Shown in pieces: positions 24,809 through 32,939 of a stretch of 40,404 nt of DNA. The DNA comes from CAWDPQ01 sp049642465. GTDB lineage: Bacteria; Acidobacteriota; Vicinamibacteria; Vicinamibacterales; 2-12-FULL-66-21. The notes below the pieces were generated by a model. That model had not been told where the DNA came from and searched no databases. It saw only the letters and a list, made by a program, of their open reading frames with translations. How positions within the stretch are numbered: the stretch's first letter is position 1; every line of letters starts with the position of its first letter. Where the stretch lies: the NCBI GenBank assembly GCA_049642465.1, contig JBAROV010000246.1:1-40404 (forward strand), in the 5' to 3' direction. The translations under genes and the position numbers were made by a program.

Positions 24809-25591
24809 TCACAGTCCGATCAGGTTCAGCTCAATCTTCTCGTAGCCGCGCTCGCGCGCCCACAGGTCGAGCGGCGCCGCCGCAAGCTCGTCCACCAAGG
24901 GCACCGCCACGCCCAGTCGGGTGAGATCCACGGACTTCAAGTAGTGTTTACAGGTTTCGCACGCATCGATCCGCAGGTGCTCGTAGGCACCCGAATGAAA
25001 GTATCCGAGCTGCCCTTCAGCGTCTTCTCCGCAGTGCGCGCACAACAGCCGCCGGAACGGCCAGGTGGTGCTGCACGTTCCGCACACGAGATCCCGTCCG
25101 CCCCCATCCGCATCCATCGCGTGATGAAGCACGGACACCTGCGGCGCCCCGCCGCAGAAGGGACATGCGGTGTGTCGTGGCGGTAGTTGCCGATCGATCG
25201 GGCGAATGCCATGTGCCGCGAGACAGGTCGCATACGGTTGTAAGACGACCTTCGCGAGGAAGCGCCCATCGGATGGCGTGCGCCATCCTTCGAGAAGCAT
25301 CGAATCGATCACCCGTTGACCACCGTCGGCGAGCTCGCGGGCCTGCTCAACGACAGGAGGCGGGCCGAAGGCCGCAACTTCGTCGGGAATCCGGCAAGCG
25401 CATGCCCGCACGGACGGAAGATCCTGTTCGAGTGAGCCAGTCAGGGCATGCGCGTGAGTTTCCAGCGATGCATGGCAATCACGCTGGAGGATGAGCAAGC
25501 GCCGGTAGACGTCGAGGAGCGGCCTTGCCGTCTGATCTCGCGCCGCCAGCTCCGAGGCCCGATCGATTCGTTGCTGCCACGAGTGGCGCAT
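24809..25591 (-). CDS. fdhE: formate dehydrogenase accessory protein FdhE
   Basis: This is a 260-residue cytoplasmic protein needed for maturation of Tat-exported formate dehydrogenases. In E. coli FdhE interacts with the alpha subunit before export. Four CxxC pairs forming rubredoxin-like metal sites are present: CPFC (143-146), CGTC (170-173), CAHC (184-187) and CETC (211-214). The N-terminal half is helical (LLDVYRRLLILQRDC). The gene precedes the alpha subunit by about 60 bases on the same strand and is probably the first gene of the operon. A GTG start at 25603 would add four residues and is equally possible. Confidence 0.92.
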   Translation of the reverse strand: MRHSWQQRIDRASELAARDQTARPLLDVYRRLLILQRDCHASLETHAHALTGSLEQDLPSVRACACRIPDEVAAFGPPPVVEQARELADGGQRVIDSMLLEGWRTPSDGRFLAKVVLQPYATCLAAHGIRPIDRQLPPRHTACPFCGGAPQVSVLHHAMDADGGGRDLVCGTCSTTWPFRRLLCAHCGEDAEGQLGYFHSGAYEHLRIDACETCKHYLKSVDLTRLGVAVPLVDELAAAPLDLWARERGYEKIELNLIGL

Positions 25592-25815
25592 ACCGACCTG
25601 CACTACGACCGACGTACCTTCAGAACGCCGGGCTCACGGCTCGTGGACGGCGGAGGAGCTGGTCGCGAGGGCGACCTCCCAGGGGCCGGTTGGACCCCCT
25701 ATGACCGCCCCTGTAGATTCTACGTTGGAAGCCACTTTTCTCGACCACGTTCATCCACGTGGCATTCCCTGCCGGATCACAGCGAAGTTCGTGTACAGTC
25801 TCCCGCGTCCTTTCC
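25592..25815. promoter_or_regulatory. divergent fdhE / ADOP permease intergenic region
   Basis: About 224 bases between divergent starts must contain the promoters of the formate dehydrogenase operon and of the permease. I see no clear sigma-70 or sigma-54 boxes and no strong FNR-like palindrome by eye. Confidence 0.35.
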
Positions 25816-28302
25816 ATGCTGCTCAAAGACTTGTCGTTCGCGCTCCGGACGCTCGCGCGCAGCCCCGTGTTCACCATCGCGGCCGCATTGACCATCGCCC
25901 TCGGCATTGGCGCGAGCACCGCGATCTTCAGCGTGACCAACGCGGTCCTGTTGCGTCCGCTGCCGTACAACGATCCCGAGCGTCTCGTCGTGATGTACAT
26001 GGACCTGCGGAATCGGAACAATTTCGCGATGCCGCTCTCGAACGAGAACTTCGTGGACATCCGCGACGGATCGAAGAACAGTTTCGAGGACTTTGCCGCG
26101 TTTCGAACGGCGCGCCAGGTGCTGCCCGGGCGCGACAATGTTCCGGAGCAGGTCCGGGTCGCGATCGTCACGACGAACTTCTTTCGAGTGTTGGGACACG
26201 CCGTGGTCGTGGGGCGTGACTTTCAGGACGCCGATGGCATCCCGCAGGCGCAGCCTTCGTCGCCACAACCACAACCGGGCGCGGCCGCCGCGGCGCAGCC
26301 ACCGCCGTTGCCAATCGCCGCCATCCTGAGCCACGAGTACTGGCAGCGACGCTACGGAGGAGACCCGAAGGTTATCGGCCAACGGATTGAGAGCGGCCCG
26401 CGTCCGGAAATCGTGGGCATTCTGGCGCCACGACTCGAGTTGCTGATGCCGCCGGGGACGAATGTGGAGCAGAGACCGGACATCTGGGTGGCAAACCGGC
26501 TCACCTACGACAACGCGAACCGCAATACGTTCGGCCTTCGCCCGATCGGGCGGTTGCGTGCGGGTGTATCGCTCGAACGTGCGCAACAGGAGGTCGAGAC
26601 GGTTGCGGCACGACTTCGTGAGGACTTCGCCGTGGCGAAAGGCTCGGGCTTCTACGCGCGGCTGGAGCCGATGCACAAGACACTGGTCGATGAGGTCCGT
26701 CCGGCAATCCTGGCACTCATGGGCGCGGTGATTTTCCTGCTTTTGATCGCGTGCGCAAACGTGGCCAACCTGCTGCTCGTACGCACGTCTCTTCGCCAGT
26801 CGGAACTGGCCATGCGCACGGCGCTCGGTGCAGGACGCTGGCGCGTGATCGGGCTGATGCTGATGGAATCATGCCTGCTGACGGTGGCTGGCACGATTGC
26901 AGGCGTCGCTCTCGCGTGGGTGGGCATCCGACAATTGCTCGCCGTTGCTCCAGCGAACGTCCCGAGGCTGGATTCGATCGGCATCGATCCGGTCGTCCTC
27001 CTCTTTACCGCGGGCCTGGCGCTCGCGGCGGCGTGCATCTTCGCGATGGTTCCCGCCTGGGGCGCATTCCGGCTGGATCTCGTGGCCGCCCTGAACGGCA
27101 CTGGACGCAGTGGCGGCCTCGGCCGCGGCAAATCCTTCAGGAGCGCGGTTGTGGTTCTCGAAGTCGCGCTCTGCTTCGTGCTGCTGGTTGGATCGGGACT
27201 CATGTTCAGGAGCTTTCTGCAGCTGCGGCGCATCGATGCGGGGTTCGATCCGCGCGGACTTCTGACGTTCCAGTTGCTTGGCGGACGGCCGGGACCCGCG
27301 GATCAACGAACGGCGATGGCGCGTCAGCTCGAGGATCGGTTGCGAGCGATTCCCACGGTCGAAGGAGTCACCGCGTCCTTTCCGTTTCCACTGACCGGTA
27401 ATTTCAGCACGATTCGCTGGGGACTCGAGGAGGCCCTGACCGACGGCAGCAAGTACCAAGCCGTGGATTGGCAACGCGTTCGCCCTGGCTACTTCGAGAC
27501 GCTGCGCACGCCGCTCCTGGCGGGCCGCACGTTCACCGAAGCAGACAACGATCCCAGGCGCAATCTCGTCATCGTTGACACCCTGCTCGCAGCCAAGGCG
27601 TTTCCTCATCAATCGGCCGTGGGCAAACGCATACTCATTCGCATTCGTACGCCGGAGCCCGAATGGGTCGAGATCATTGGAGTTGTGGGACACCAGCGCG
27701 TCACCTCGCTGGCGGATCCGGGACGCGAGCAGGTGTACTTCACGGAGCGCTTCGTTGGAGCCGGCGCGAACCGCTGGGCAGTCCGCACCACAGGCGATCC
27801 CGCACATATCGCGGGTGCTGTGCGGGCCGCCATCGCAGAGACCGATCCGCAATCCGTGGTGACTGACATGCTGCCGATGAGTGCGCTCGTGCGGAGAGCC
27901 CAGGCGAACACCCGGTTCACGCTCATGCTGATCGCGGTCTTCGCTGTGGTGGCGGCGCTGCTCGTCAGCGTCGGCCTGTATGGGGTGCTGTCGTCCGTGG
28001 TGCGCCAGCGCACGGCGGAGATTGGCGTCCGGATGGCGGTCGGGGCCTCGCCTGACAGCATTCTCCGTTTGATCGTCGGCTATGGCCTGCGCCTCAGCGC
28101 GTTGGGTGTGTTCATTGGGCTGCTCGCCGCGCTGGTGCTCACGAGAGGAATGAACACCTTGCTCGTCGGCATCAGGGCGACGGACCCGATCACGTTCGCG
28201 GCGATGGGTATCGTCTTCTTCGTCATCGTCGCGGTGTCGCTTTGGCTGCCTGCCCGCCGGGCAGCCGCTTTGGATCCAACTGCCGCGCTGCGCGAAGGAT
28301 GA
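25816..28302 (+). CDS. ADOP-family ABC permease (MacB/FtsX-like)
   Basis: This is an 828-residue protein with the duplicated permease layout of acidobacterial orphan permeases. The first half has an N-terminal transmembrane helix (SPVFTIAAALTIALGIGAST...NAVLLRPLPY), a periplasmic MacB-type core domain, and an FtsX block of three helices around residues 290-410. The second half repeats the pattern, ending in FTLMLIAVFAVVAALLVSVGLYGVLS, then RQRTAEIGVRMAVGAS and ALVLTRGMN. No ATPase gene is adjacent, which is usual for this family. The role is probably efflux or mechanotransmission coupled to a separately encoded ATPase; the substrate is unknown. A Gln/Pro/Ala-rich insertion (PQPQPGAAAAAQPPPLP) lies in the first periplasmic domain. 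The ATG at 25816 starts MLLKDLSFALR, the usual beginning of this family. Confidence 0.92.
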   Translation: MLLKDLSFALRTLARSPVFTIAAALTIALGIGASTAIFSVTNAVLLRPLPYNDPERLVVMYMDLRNRNNFAMPLSNENFVDIRDGSKNSFEDFAAFRTARQVLPGRDNVPEQVRVAIVTTNFFRVLGHAVVVGRDFQDADGIPQAQPSSPQPQPGAAAAAQPPPLPIAAILSHEYWQRRYGGDPKVIGQRIESGPRPEIVGILAPRLELLMPPGTNVEQRPDIWVANRLTYDNANRNTFGLRPIGRLRAGVSLERAQQEVETVAARLREDFAVAKGSGFYARLEPMHKTLVDEVRPAILALMGAVIFLLLIACANVANLLLVRTSLRQSELAMRTALGAGRWRVIGLMLMESCLLTVAGTIAGVALAWVGIRQLLAVAPANVPRLDSIGIDPVVLLFTAGLALAAACIFAMVPAWGAFRLDLVAALNGTGRSGGLGRGKSFRSAVVVLEVALCFVLLVGSGLMFRSFLQLRRIDAGFDPRGLLTFQLLGGRPGPADQRTAMARQLEDRLRAIPTVEGVTASFPFPLTGNFSTIRWGLEEALTDGSKYQAVDWQRVRPGYFETLRTPLLAGRTFTEADNDPRRNLVIVDTLLAAKAFPHQSAVGKRILIRIRTPEPEWVEIIGVVGHQRVTSLADPGREQVYFTERFVGAGANRWAVRTTGDPAHIAGAVRAAIAETDPQSVVTDMLPMSALVRRAQANTRFTLMLIAVFAVVAALLVSVGLYGVLSSVVRQRTAEIGVRMAVGASPDSILRLIVGYGLRLSALGVFIGLLAALVLTRGMNTLLVGIRATDPITFAAMGIVFFVIVAVSLWLPARRAAALDPTAALREG

Positions 28303-28336
28303 GCGCGTCGATCCCGAGTCCTTGAGTGCAGAGGGT

Positions 28337-29218
28337 CTATTTCTGGAGCACCCGTTTCACGTAGGCAGCGCTGTCGGTGATGCTTCGGAACGGATCGTGG
28401 GTGAAGTTCCCTCCCTGCTCGACGAAGAAGTGCTTCATCCCGGCCAGTTCGGTGTCCGGCCAGATTTGCGTGAAATCAATCGTGCCGTTCCCGAGCTCGG
28501 TGTAGTCCCGACTCACTTTGTGCATGTCCTTGACGTGCCACATGACAAAGCGGCCCGGCGCGCGCTTGAACCAATAGTTGGGAGGGAACTTGGATCCACG
28601 GGCGATCCAGTAGAGATCGATCTGCAGTTTGACGAGAGCAGGATCCGTCTCCTTCAGAATGATGTCGTAGCCAAGCTGCCCGTTCTGCTCGACGAACTCG
28701 AAGTCGTGATTGTGATACGCGACCTGCAGTCCTGCCGTCCTGGCCTGGGCTCCAGCGATATTCAGCCGCTCGGCAACAACTTTGAATCCATCCAAGGTTC
28801 GCGAATCCGCGTCGATGAGCGGCCAGGTGATGTAGGTGTGACCGACCGCCTTGGCGCCTTCAATGCAGCGGTCGACGTAGCGCTTGAGATCATCGACGCT
28901 TGTCGTTGCAAACCGATTCAGATCGTAGTGCCCGCTGGGCGTCGAAAGATTGAGATCGCTCAGGCGACGAGCGAACTCCTTCGCGTCAAGCCCGTAATAG
29001 CGAATCGCCTGAGGGTCGAACCCGTACGTCTCGAGCTCCTCATAGCCAATGCCGGCGATGCGCTTCAACGTGCCGTCAACGTCCTCTCGCATCGCGGCTC
29101 GCATCGTGAAAAGCTGCAAACCCATCTTGTAGCGCCGGCGCTGCACAGCACCGGAGAAGGCACCCGTCATCGCGGCAAACGCGGCAGCATGGTGAATGAA
29201 GCCTCGTCGGGTCATCAT
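28337..29218 (-). CDS. exported sugar phosphate isomerase/epimerase-like TIM barrel
   Basis: This is a 293-residue protein beginning MMTRRGFIHHAAAFAAMTGAF, a twin-arginine signal, so it is exported folded. The body is a xylose-isomerase-like TIM barrel: KMGLQLFTMR, GYEELETYGF, VGHTYITWPLIDA, LQVAYHNHDFEF (metal-binding His/Asp/Glu), VKLQIDLYWIARG, MWHVKDMHKV and KHFFVEQGG. Glu and His residues on the strand ends would bind a divalent metal. Divergent from a DUF1080 protein 68 bases away, a pairing that fits extracytoplasmic breakdown of 3-keto-glycosides or related sugars (inference). Upstream in-frame starts overlap that divergent gene and are rejected. Confidence 0.9.
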   Translation of the reverse strand: MMTRRGFIHHAAAFAAMTGAFSGAVQRRRYKMGLQLFTMRAAMREDVDGTLKRIAGIGYEELETYGFDPQAIRYYGLDAKEFARRLSDLNLSTPSGHYDLNRFATTSVDDLKRYVDRCIEGAKAVGHTYITWPLIDADSRTLDGFKVVAERLNIAGAQARTAGLQVAYHNHDFEFVEQNGQLGYDIILKETDPALVKLQIDLYWIARGSKFPPNYWFKRAPGRFVMWHVKDMHKVSRDYTELGNGTIDFTQIWPDTELAGMKHFFVEQGGNFTHDPFRSITDSAAYVKRVLQK

Positions 29219-29286
29219 GGTGTCCTGCAGTCTACTCCGCGATTGCCGGACGGATCCAGCGAGAAGAGCGGCTCGTTTTATACTCG

Positions 29287-30450
29287 ATGGCGCATATGAC
29301 GATGAATCGACGGACGTTTTTGACCGCGGCGACGATGGTGCCGGCCGCGCTCCGGGCGCTTGATGCACAGTCATCGGGAGTTGAACCGGGCTTCGCTTCA
29401 CTGTTCGACGGAAAGACGCTCACCGGCTGGTCCGTGCAGGAAGGACTGCCTTCAGCGTTCCGCGTGGACGATGGGGCGATCGTCGTCGACGAAGGGGCGA
29501 ACTTCCCAACGTGGCTGCGTTCGGAGAAGCAGTATGAGAACTTCGACTTCCGGTGCGACTTCTTTCTCAAAGGCTGGATGAACTCCGGCGTCTACCTCCA
29601 CGCGCCCGAGCATGGACGGAACACCTGGGTGGGGATGAAGATCAACATCTTCCATCAGGCCGACCGCGAGCCGCGGCCCGAGTCCGTCGGTTCGATCTTC
29701 CCGCTTATTCCGCCGCGCGCGATTAACGTCAAGAACAAGGGAGAGTGGAACTCGCTGCGCGTGTTGATGGACTGGCCCAGAATGCAGGTCTGGATGAACG
29801 ACACGCTGGTTCAGGATCTCGACGTGGAGACGGTGCCCGAACTGCGGTACCGGTTGCGCCGGGGATACCTGGGTTTCGAGTCGCTGTCGTACCCCATCCG
29901 GTTCCGCAATATCCGCGTTCGCGAGCTGCCGGCCAGGGAGACGTGGCAGACACTCTACGGCGGCCCGGACGACTTCGCCAACTGGCAGATCTCCAGTGGC
30001 AAGCCAACGTTCGAAACGCGCGGCGCGATCCTCCGTGGCGACGGGAACGGTCAGCTGGCGACGCGCGAGACCTACCGCGATTTCGAGCTGCACCTCTATA
30101 TCCGCGGCGTCCAGCACCACAACGGCGGTGTGATGTTCAGGTCGATACCCGGGATCCAGGGCGGGCGCGGCCAGAGCTACGAAATCCAACTCCACGACGT
30201 GGAAGGCGCGCATTACGCGACCGGATCGCTCTATTCATTCAAGCGCGCGATCTACCCGCGAATCGAGCCTGAAAAGTGGTTTCTGTTGCAGCTCGTTGCG
30301 CAAGGACGACATTGTCTCGTTCGAATCAATGGTGAAAACGTCCTCGAGTACGCGGGGCTCGACAACCTCGAAGCAGGACGCATCGAGTTGCAGGCGCACG
30401 ACCCGGGCCGCTGGATCGAGTACAAGGAGATCAAGATTCGGCGGCTGTGA
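29287..30450 (+). CDS. Tat-exported DUF1080 (3-keto-disaccharide hydrolase-like) protein, two domains
   Basis: This is a 387-residue protein. NRRTFLTAATMVPAALRA is a twin-arginine signal; starts at 29287, 29296 and 29302 are all possible. Two LamG/concanavalin-like domains follow. The first has the DUF1080 signature SLFDGKTLTGW (about 38-48), then WLRSEKQYENFDFRCDFF and NSGVYLHAP. The second repeats it in weaker form: LYGGPDDFANWQI, LATRETYRDFELHLYI, NGGVMFRSIPG and YEIQLHD. DUF1080 enzymes cleave 3-keto-glycosides or bind beta-glucans. Here the second copy could be a binding module. It shares its intergenic region with the TIM-barrel protein. Confidence 0.9.
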   Translation: MAHMTMNRRTFLTAATMVPAALRALDAQSSGVEPGFASLFDGKTLTGWSVQEGLPSAFRVDDGAIVVDEGANFPTWLRSEKQYENFDFRCDFFLKGWMNSGVYLHAPEHGRNTWVGMKINIFHQADREPRPESVGSIFPLIPPRAINVKNKGEWNSLRVLMDWPRMQVWMNDTLVQDLDVETVPELRYRLRRGYLGFESLSYPIRFRNIRVRELPARETWQTLYGGPDDFANWQISSGKPTFETRGAILRGDGNGQLATRETYRDFELHLYIRGVQHHNGGVMFRSIPGIQGGRGQSYEIQLHDVEGAHYATGSLYSFKRAIYPRIEPEKWFLLQLVAQGRHCLVRINGENVLEYAGLDNLEAGRIELQAHDPGRWIEYKEIKIRRL

Positions 30451-30591
30451 CTCCACAGTTGTGTTAATGTGCCCTCGGAAACGCCTCTGAGCACCGCCGC
30501 CGCCCGCTTCTAAGCGCCCGTCAGACTCTTTCTCACGTCAACCAAGATTTGGTGTGTCCGCCGCGCGCGGACGTGTCAGAGGAGATCTACC

Positions 30592-31317
30592 GTGAATGTT
30601 CAATCCAACTGGTGGGAGGCGTTTTTCGAGGGCGTGGCGGTGGACTTGTGGCTCAAGGCTCTTTCGCCCGAGCAAAGCGGCCAGGAAGCAGAATCGCTCG
30701 CCAGGATGCTGGGCGTCCCTGCGGGCTCTCGACTGCTCGATGCGCCGTGCGGAGCGGGGCGGCTGTCCCTCGCACTCGCAGATCGCGGCTACGAGGTGAC
30801 GGGCGTCGACTGGTCGGTCGACTTCCTGGCTCACGCACGATCGCGCGACAGCCGCCAACGCGTGCGATGGGAGCGGCGGGACATGCGCGACCTGCCGTGG
30901 CCGGCGGGCTTCGACGGCGCCTTCTGCGTCGGCAATAGCTTTGGCTATCTGGACGACGAGGAGAACGCGGCGTTTCTCCGCGCCGTCGCGTCAGCGCTGA
31001 AACCCGGGGCGCGGTTCGTGCTGGAGACACCGATGGTGCTCGAGAATCTGCTCGGACATCTGCAGGACCGTCCCTGGTGGCAAGTGGGGGACATCTACTT
31101 GCTGATCGTCAATACCTACGACCACACAAGGCAGCGCCTCGACATCGAGTACACGTTCGTCTCGAACGGCCGGGTAGAGGTGCGGAGGGGCTCGCACCGG
31201 GCGTACGCCTATCGTGAATTGGTGCAACTGATCGAGTCGGCTGGCTTCAGCGTCACGCTCGATCAACCCTGGAGTAGAGACGCACACACGGTGTCGTTCA
31301 TTGCGACGCGGCACTAG
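30592..31317 (+). CDS. class I SAM-dependent methyltransferase
   Basis: This is a 241-residue cytoplasmic enzyme. Motif I is LLDAPCGAGRLSLALADRGYEVTGVD (about 45-70), followed by RWERRDMRDLPW and the motif GFDGAFCVGNSFGYLDD. The rest is a beta sheet with FVLETPMVLENLL and LDIEYTFVSNGRVEVRRGSH. These are features of small-molecule methyltransferases; no substrate can be named. It starts with GTG behind a GAGGAGA ribosome-binding site. It is alone on its strand. Confidence 0.9.
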   Translation: MNVQSNWWEAFFEGVAVDLWLKALSPEQSGQEAESLARMLGVPAGSRLLDAPCGAGRLSLALADRGYEVTGVDWSVDFLAHARSRDSRQRVRWERRDMRDLPWPAGFDGAFCVGNSFGYLDDEENAAFLRAVASALKPGARFVLETPMVLENLLGHLQDRPWWQVGDIYLLIVNTYDHTRQRLDIEYTFVSNGRVEVRRGSHRAYAYRELVQLIESAGFSVTLDQPWSRDAHTVSFIATRH

Positions 31318-31373
31318 TACGACTGTATAAGTGACTGGTAAGGCGACCGCTCCGTTGTCGCGGCCGCAATTCC

Positions 31374-31398
31374 GCGGGCCAACCAACGGGCGGCCCGC
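31374..31398. terminator. inverted repeat between convergent genes
   Basis: GCGGGCC (31374-31380) pairs perfectly with GGCCCGC (31392-31398) around an 11-base loop. It lies between a convergent methyltransferase and zinc-ribbon gene. No T-run follows, so a transcription terminator is likely only by position. Confidence 0.4.
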
Positions 31399-31435
31399 TA
31401 CAGCACTGACTGCTACACGCCACTAGAGCGCGGCG

Positions 31436-31843
31436 CTATTTCCATCCGGTCGACTTGCGCGTGAATCGCGCGGGTAGCTCGGGCTTTTTCTCGGCAGCCG
31501 CCGCCGGTTCTCCTGAAGCGGCGGCAATCTCCCGTTCGAGCTCGTCCTCATTTGGCAGTCCCTGGAGGTCATCCACGAACAACAGGGACTGCTGCGAGGG
31601 AATCTCGAACTTCCTGCCGCAGGTTCGGCAGACGACTTCGTCCTCTACGCGAAGAAGATAATTGCGCAGCTTCGCGAACTTGGCGCGGTCCTCTTCGCCG
31701 GCCTGTGGCGGGAGACGATCTTTCTTCGTGCGGCGAACCCAGCGCACGCTGTACTCATTCGTACGCCGGCACTTTGGACACTGGTAGCGGCCCGAACGGT
31801 TTTCGGGCTTTTCGTTGAAGAAGGCACGTTCGTCGAGACTCAT
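31436..31843 (-). CDS. zinc-ribbon hypothetical protein
   Basis: This is a 135-residue soluble protein. Two CxxC pairs, CPKC (about 23-26) and CRTC (about 73-76), are spaced for one zinc ribbon. An insertion of basic sequence (RWVRRTKKDR) lies between them. The C-terminus is acidic and Ala/Glu-rich (DELEREIAAASGEPAAAAEKK) and looks disordered. No family is recognised. It may serve as an RNA- or protein-binding adaptor. It follows the tandem methyltransferase gene by 61 bases in the same direction. Confidence 0.75.
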   Translation of the reverse strand: MSLDERAFFNEKPENRSGRYQCPKCRRTNEYSVRWVRRTKKDRLPPQAGEEDRAKFAKLRNYLLRVEDEVVCRTCGRKFEIPSQQSLLFVDDLQGLPNEDELEREIAAASGEPAAAAEKKPELPARFTRKSTGWK

Positions 31844-31904
31844 GTCTTGATCGTAGCAATGAACGGCGGCCAAGCGGAAATGGCCGGGGAGGAGCCGAAA
31901 CCTG

Positions 31905-32927
31905 TCACCGGGGTGGGATCGTCCATAAGAACAAGTCCGTTCCGTCCGGCGCCCGCACGGTTTCGTCGGGCTTCCAGTCGCCAATGGGAAACTGGTGCGA
32001 GACGACCCTCGTCCCCGGCTTCAACTCTCGCCTCAACTTCTCTTCGAGCTGCCGATTGACGGTTAACGACAGAAACAGGGTCACGACCGTCGCCTTGGAG
32101 ATGTCGGCCGTGAAGAGATCTCCTTCTATGAACGTCACTTTGTGATCGAGCTGTGCGTCCCGCGCAACCTGGCGGGAAATCTCCACGAGCGGAGGATCCA
32201 GCTCGATGCCGACGCCTCGCGCCCCGTACTCCTGCGCGGCGAGGATGACGATGCGGCCATCCCCCGAGCCGAGGTCGTAAACCACATCGTCCGCACCGAC
32301 GCGCGCCAGCTTCAGCATCGTGTAGACGACGTCTTGTTCGGTAGGGGTGAACCAAATATCCGGTGGTCGCGCCGGCCGCCGGGGAACGGTCCACAGAAAC
32401 AACTCGTTACCATTCGCACCGCGCATCGTCTCCCTGGGAATCCAGTCGCCGATGCCGAACTGATGGGACACAATCCGAGTGCCTGGGCGAAGCTCCCGCT
32501 TCAGCTTGTCCTCGAGCCGCCGGTTGATGCTCGGCGAGAGGTAAAGGATCACGACGGTGGCTCGGGAAATGTCCGCCGTGAAGAGATCCCCTTCGATGAA
32601 TGTGACCTTGTCGGCGACGCCCCGCTCACGCGCCGCCCGGCGCGACGCATCGAGCAGGTACGGCTCGAGTTCGATGCCCACGGCTTGCGCGCCGTACTTT
32701 TGCGCGGCGAGAATCGCGATCCGGCCATCGCCCGATCCGAGGTCGTAGACCACGTCGTCAGACGTCACGCCCGCCATCTTCAGCATGGCATCCGCGACAA
32801 CCTCGGGAGTGGGTGAGAAGTAGATGTCGGGCGCCCGCGCCGACAGTTGAGCGGCCAGGGCCAATGCGGCGGGAGAGGTGGGCATCGCACAGCCGGTGAG
32901 CAAGGCGCCGATGAGCCGAGCATTCAT
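31905..32927 (-). CDS. tandem class I methyltransferase with lipoprotein-type signal
   Basis: This is a 340-residue protein made of two nearly repeated Rossmann methyltransferase domains (about 32-182 and 188-340). Each has DDVVYDLGSGDGRI, then GIELxP and VTFIEGDLFTADIS. By eye roughly two thirds of positions agree between halves, also visible at DNA level, so the duplication is fairly recent. The N-terminus MNARLIGALLTGC ends in a lipobox (LTGC, Cys13), followed by an Ala-rich segment. If it is a true lipoprotein the enzyme would sit outside the cytoplasm, where SAM is not normally available. A short non-cleaved N-terminal anchor is the alternative. It is only 12 bases after the alpha/beta hydrolase gene, so the two are cotranscribed. 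Confidence 0.88.
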   Translation of the reverse strand: MNARLIGALLTGCAMPTSPAALALAAQLSARAPDIYFSPTPEVVADAMLKMAGVTSDDVVYDLGSGDGRIAILAAQKYGAQAVGIELEPYLLDASRRAARERGVADKVTFIEGDLFTADISRATVVILYLSPSINRRLEDKLKRELRPGTRIVSHQFGIGDWIPRETMRGANGNELFLWTVPRRPARPPDIWFTPTEQDVVYTMLKLARVGADDVVYDLGSGDGRIVILAAQEYGARGVGIELDPPLVEISRQVARDAQLDHKVTFIEGDLFTADISKATVVTLFLSLTVNRQLEEKLRRELKPGTRVVSHQFPIGDWKPDETVRAPDGTDLFLWTIPPR

Positions 32928-32939
32928 CTCGAGTGAGGC

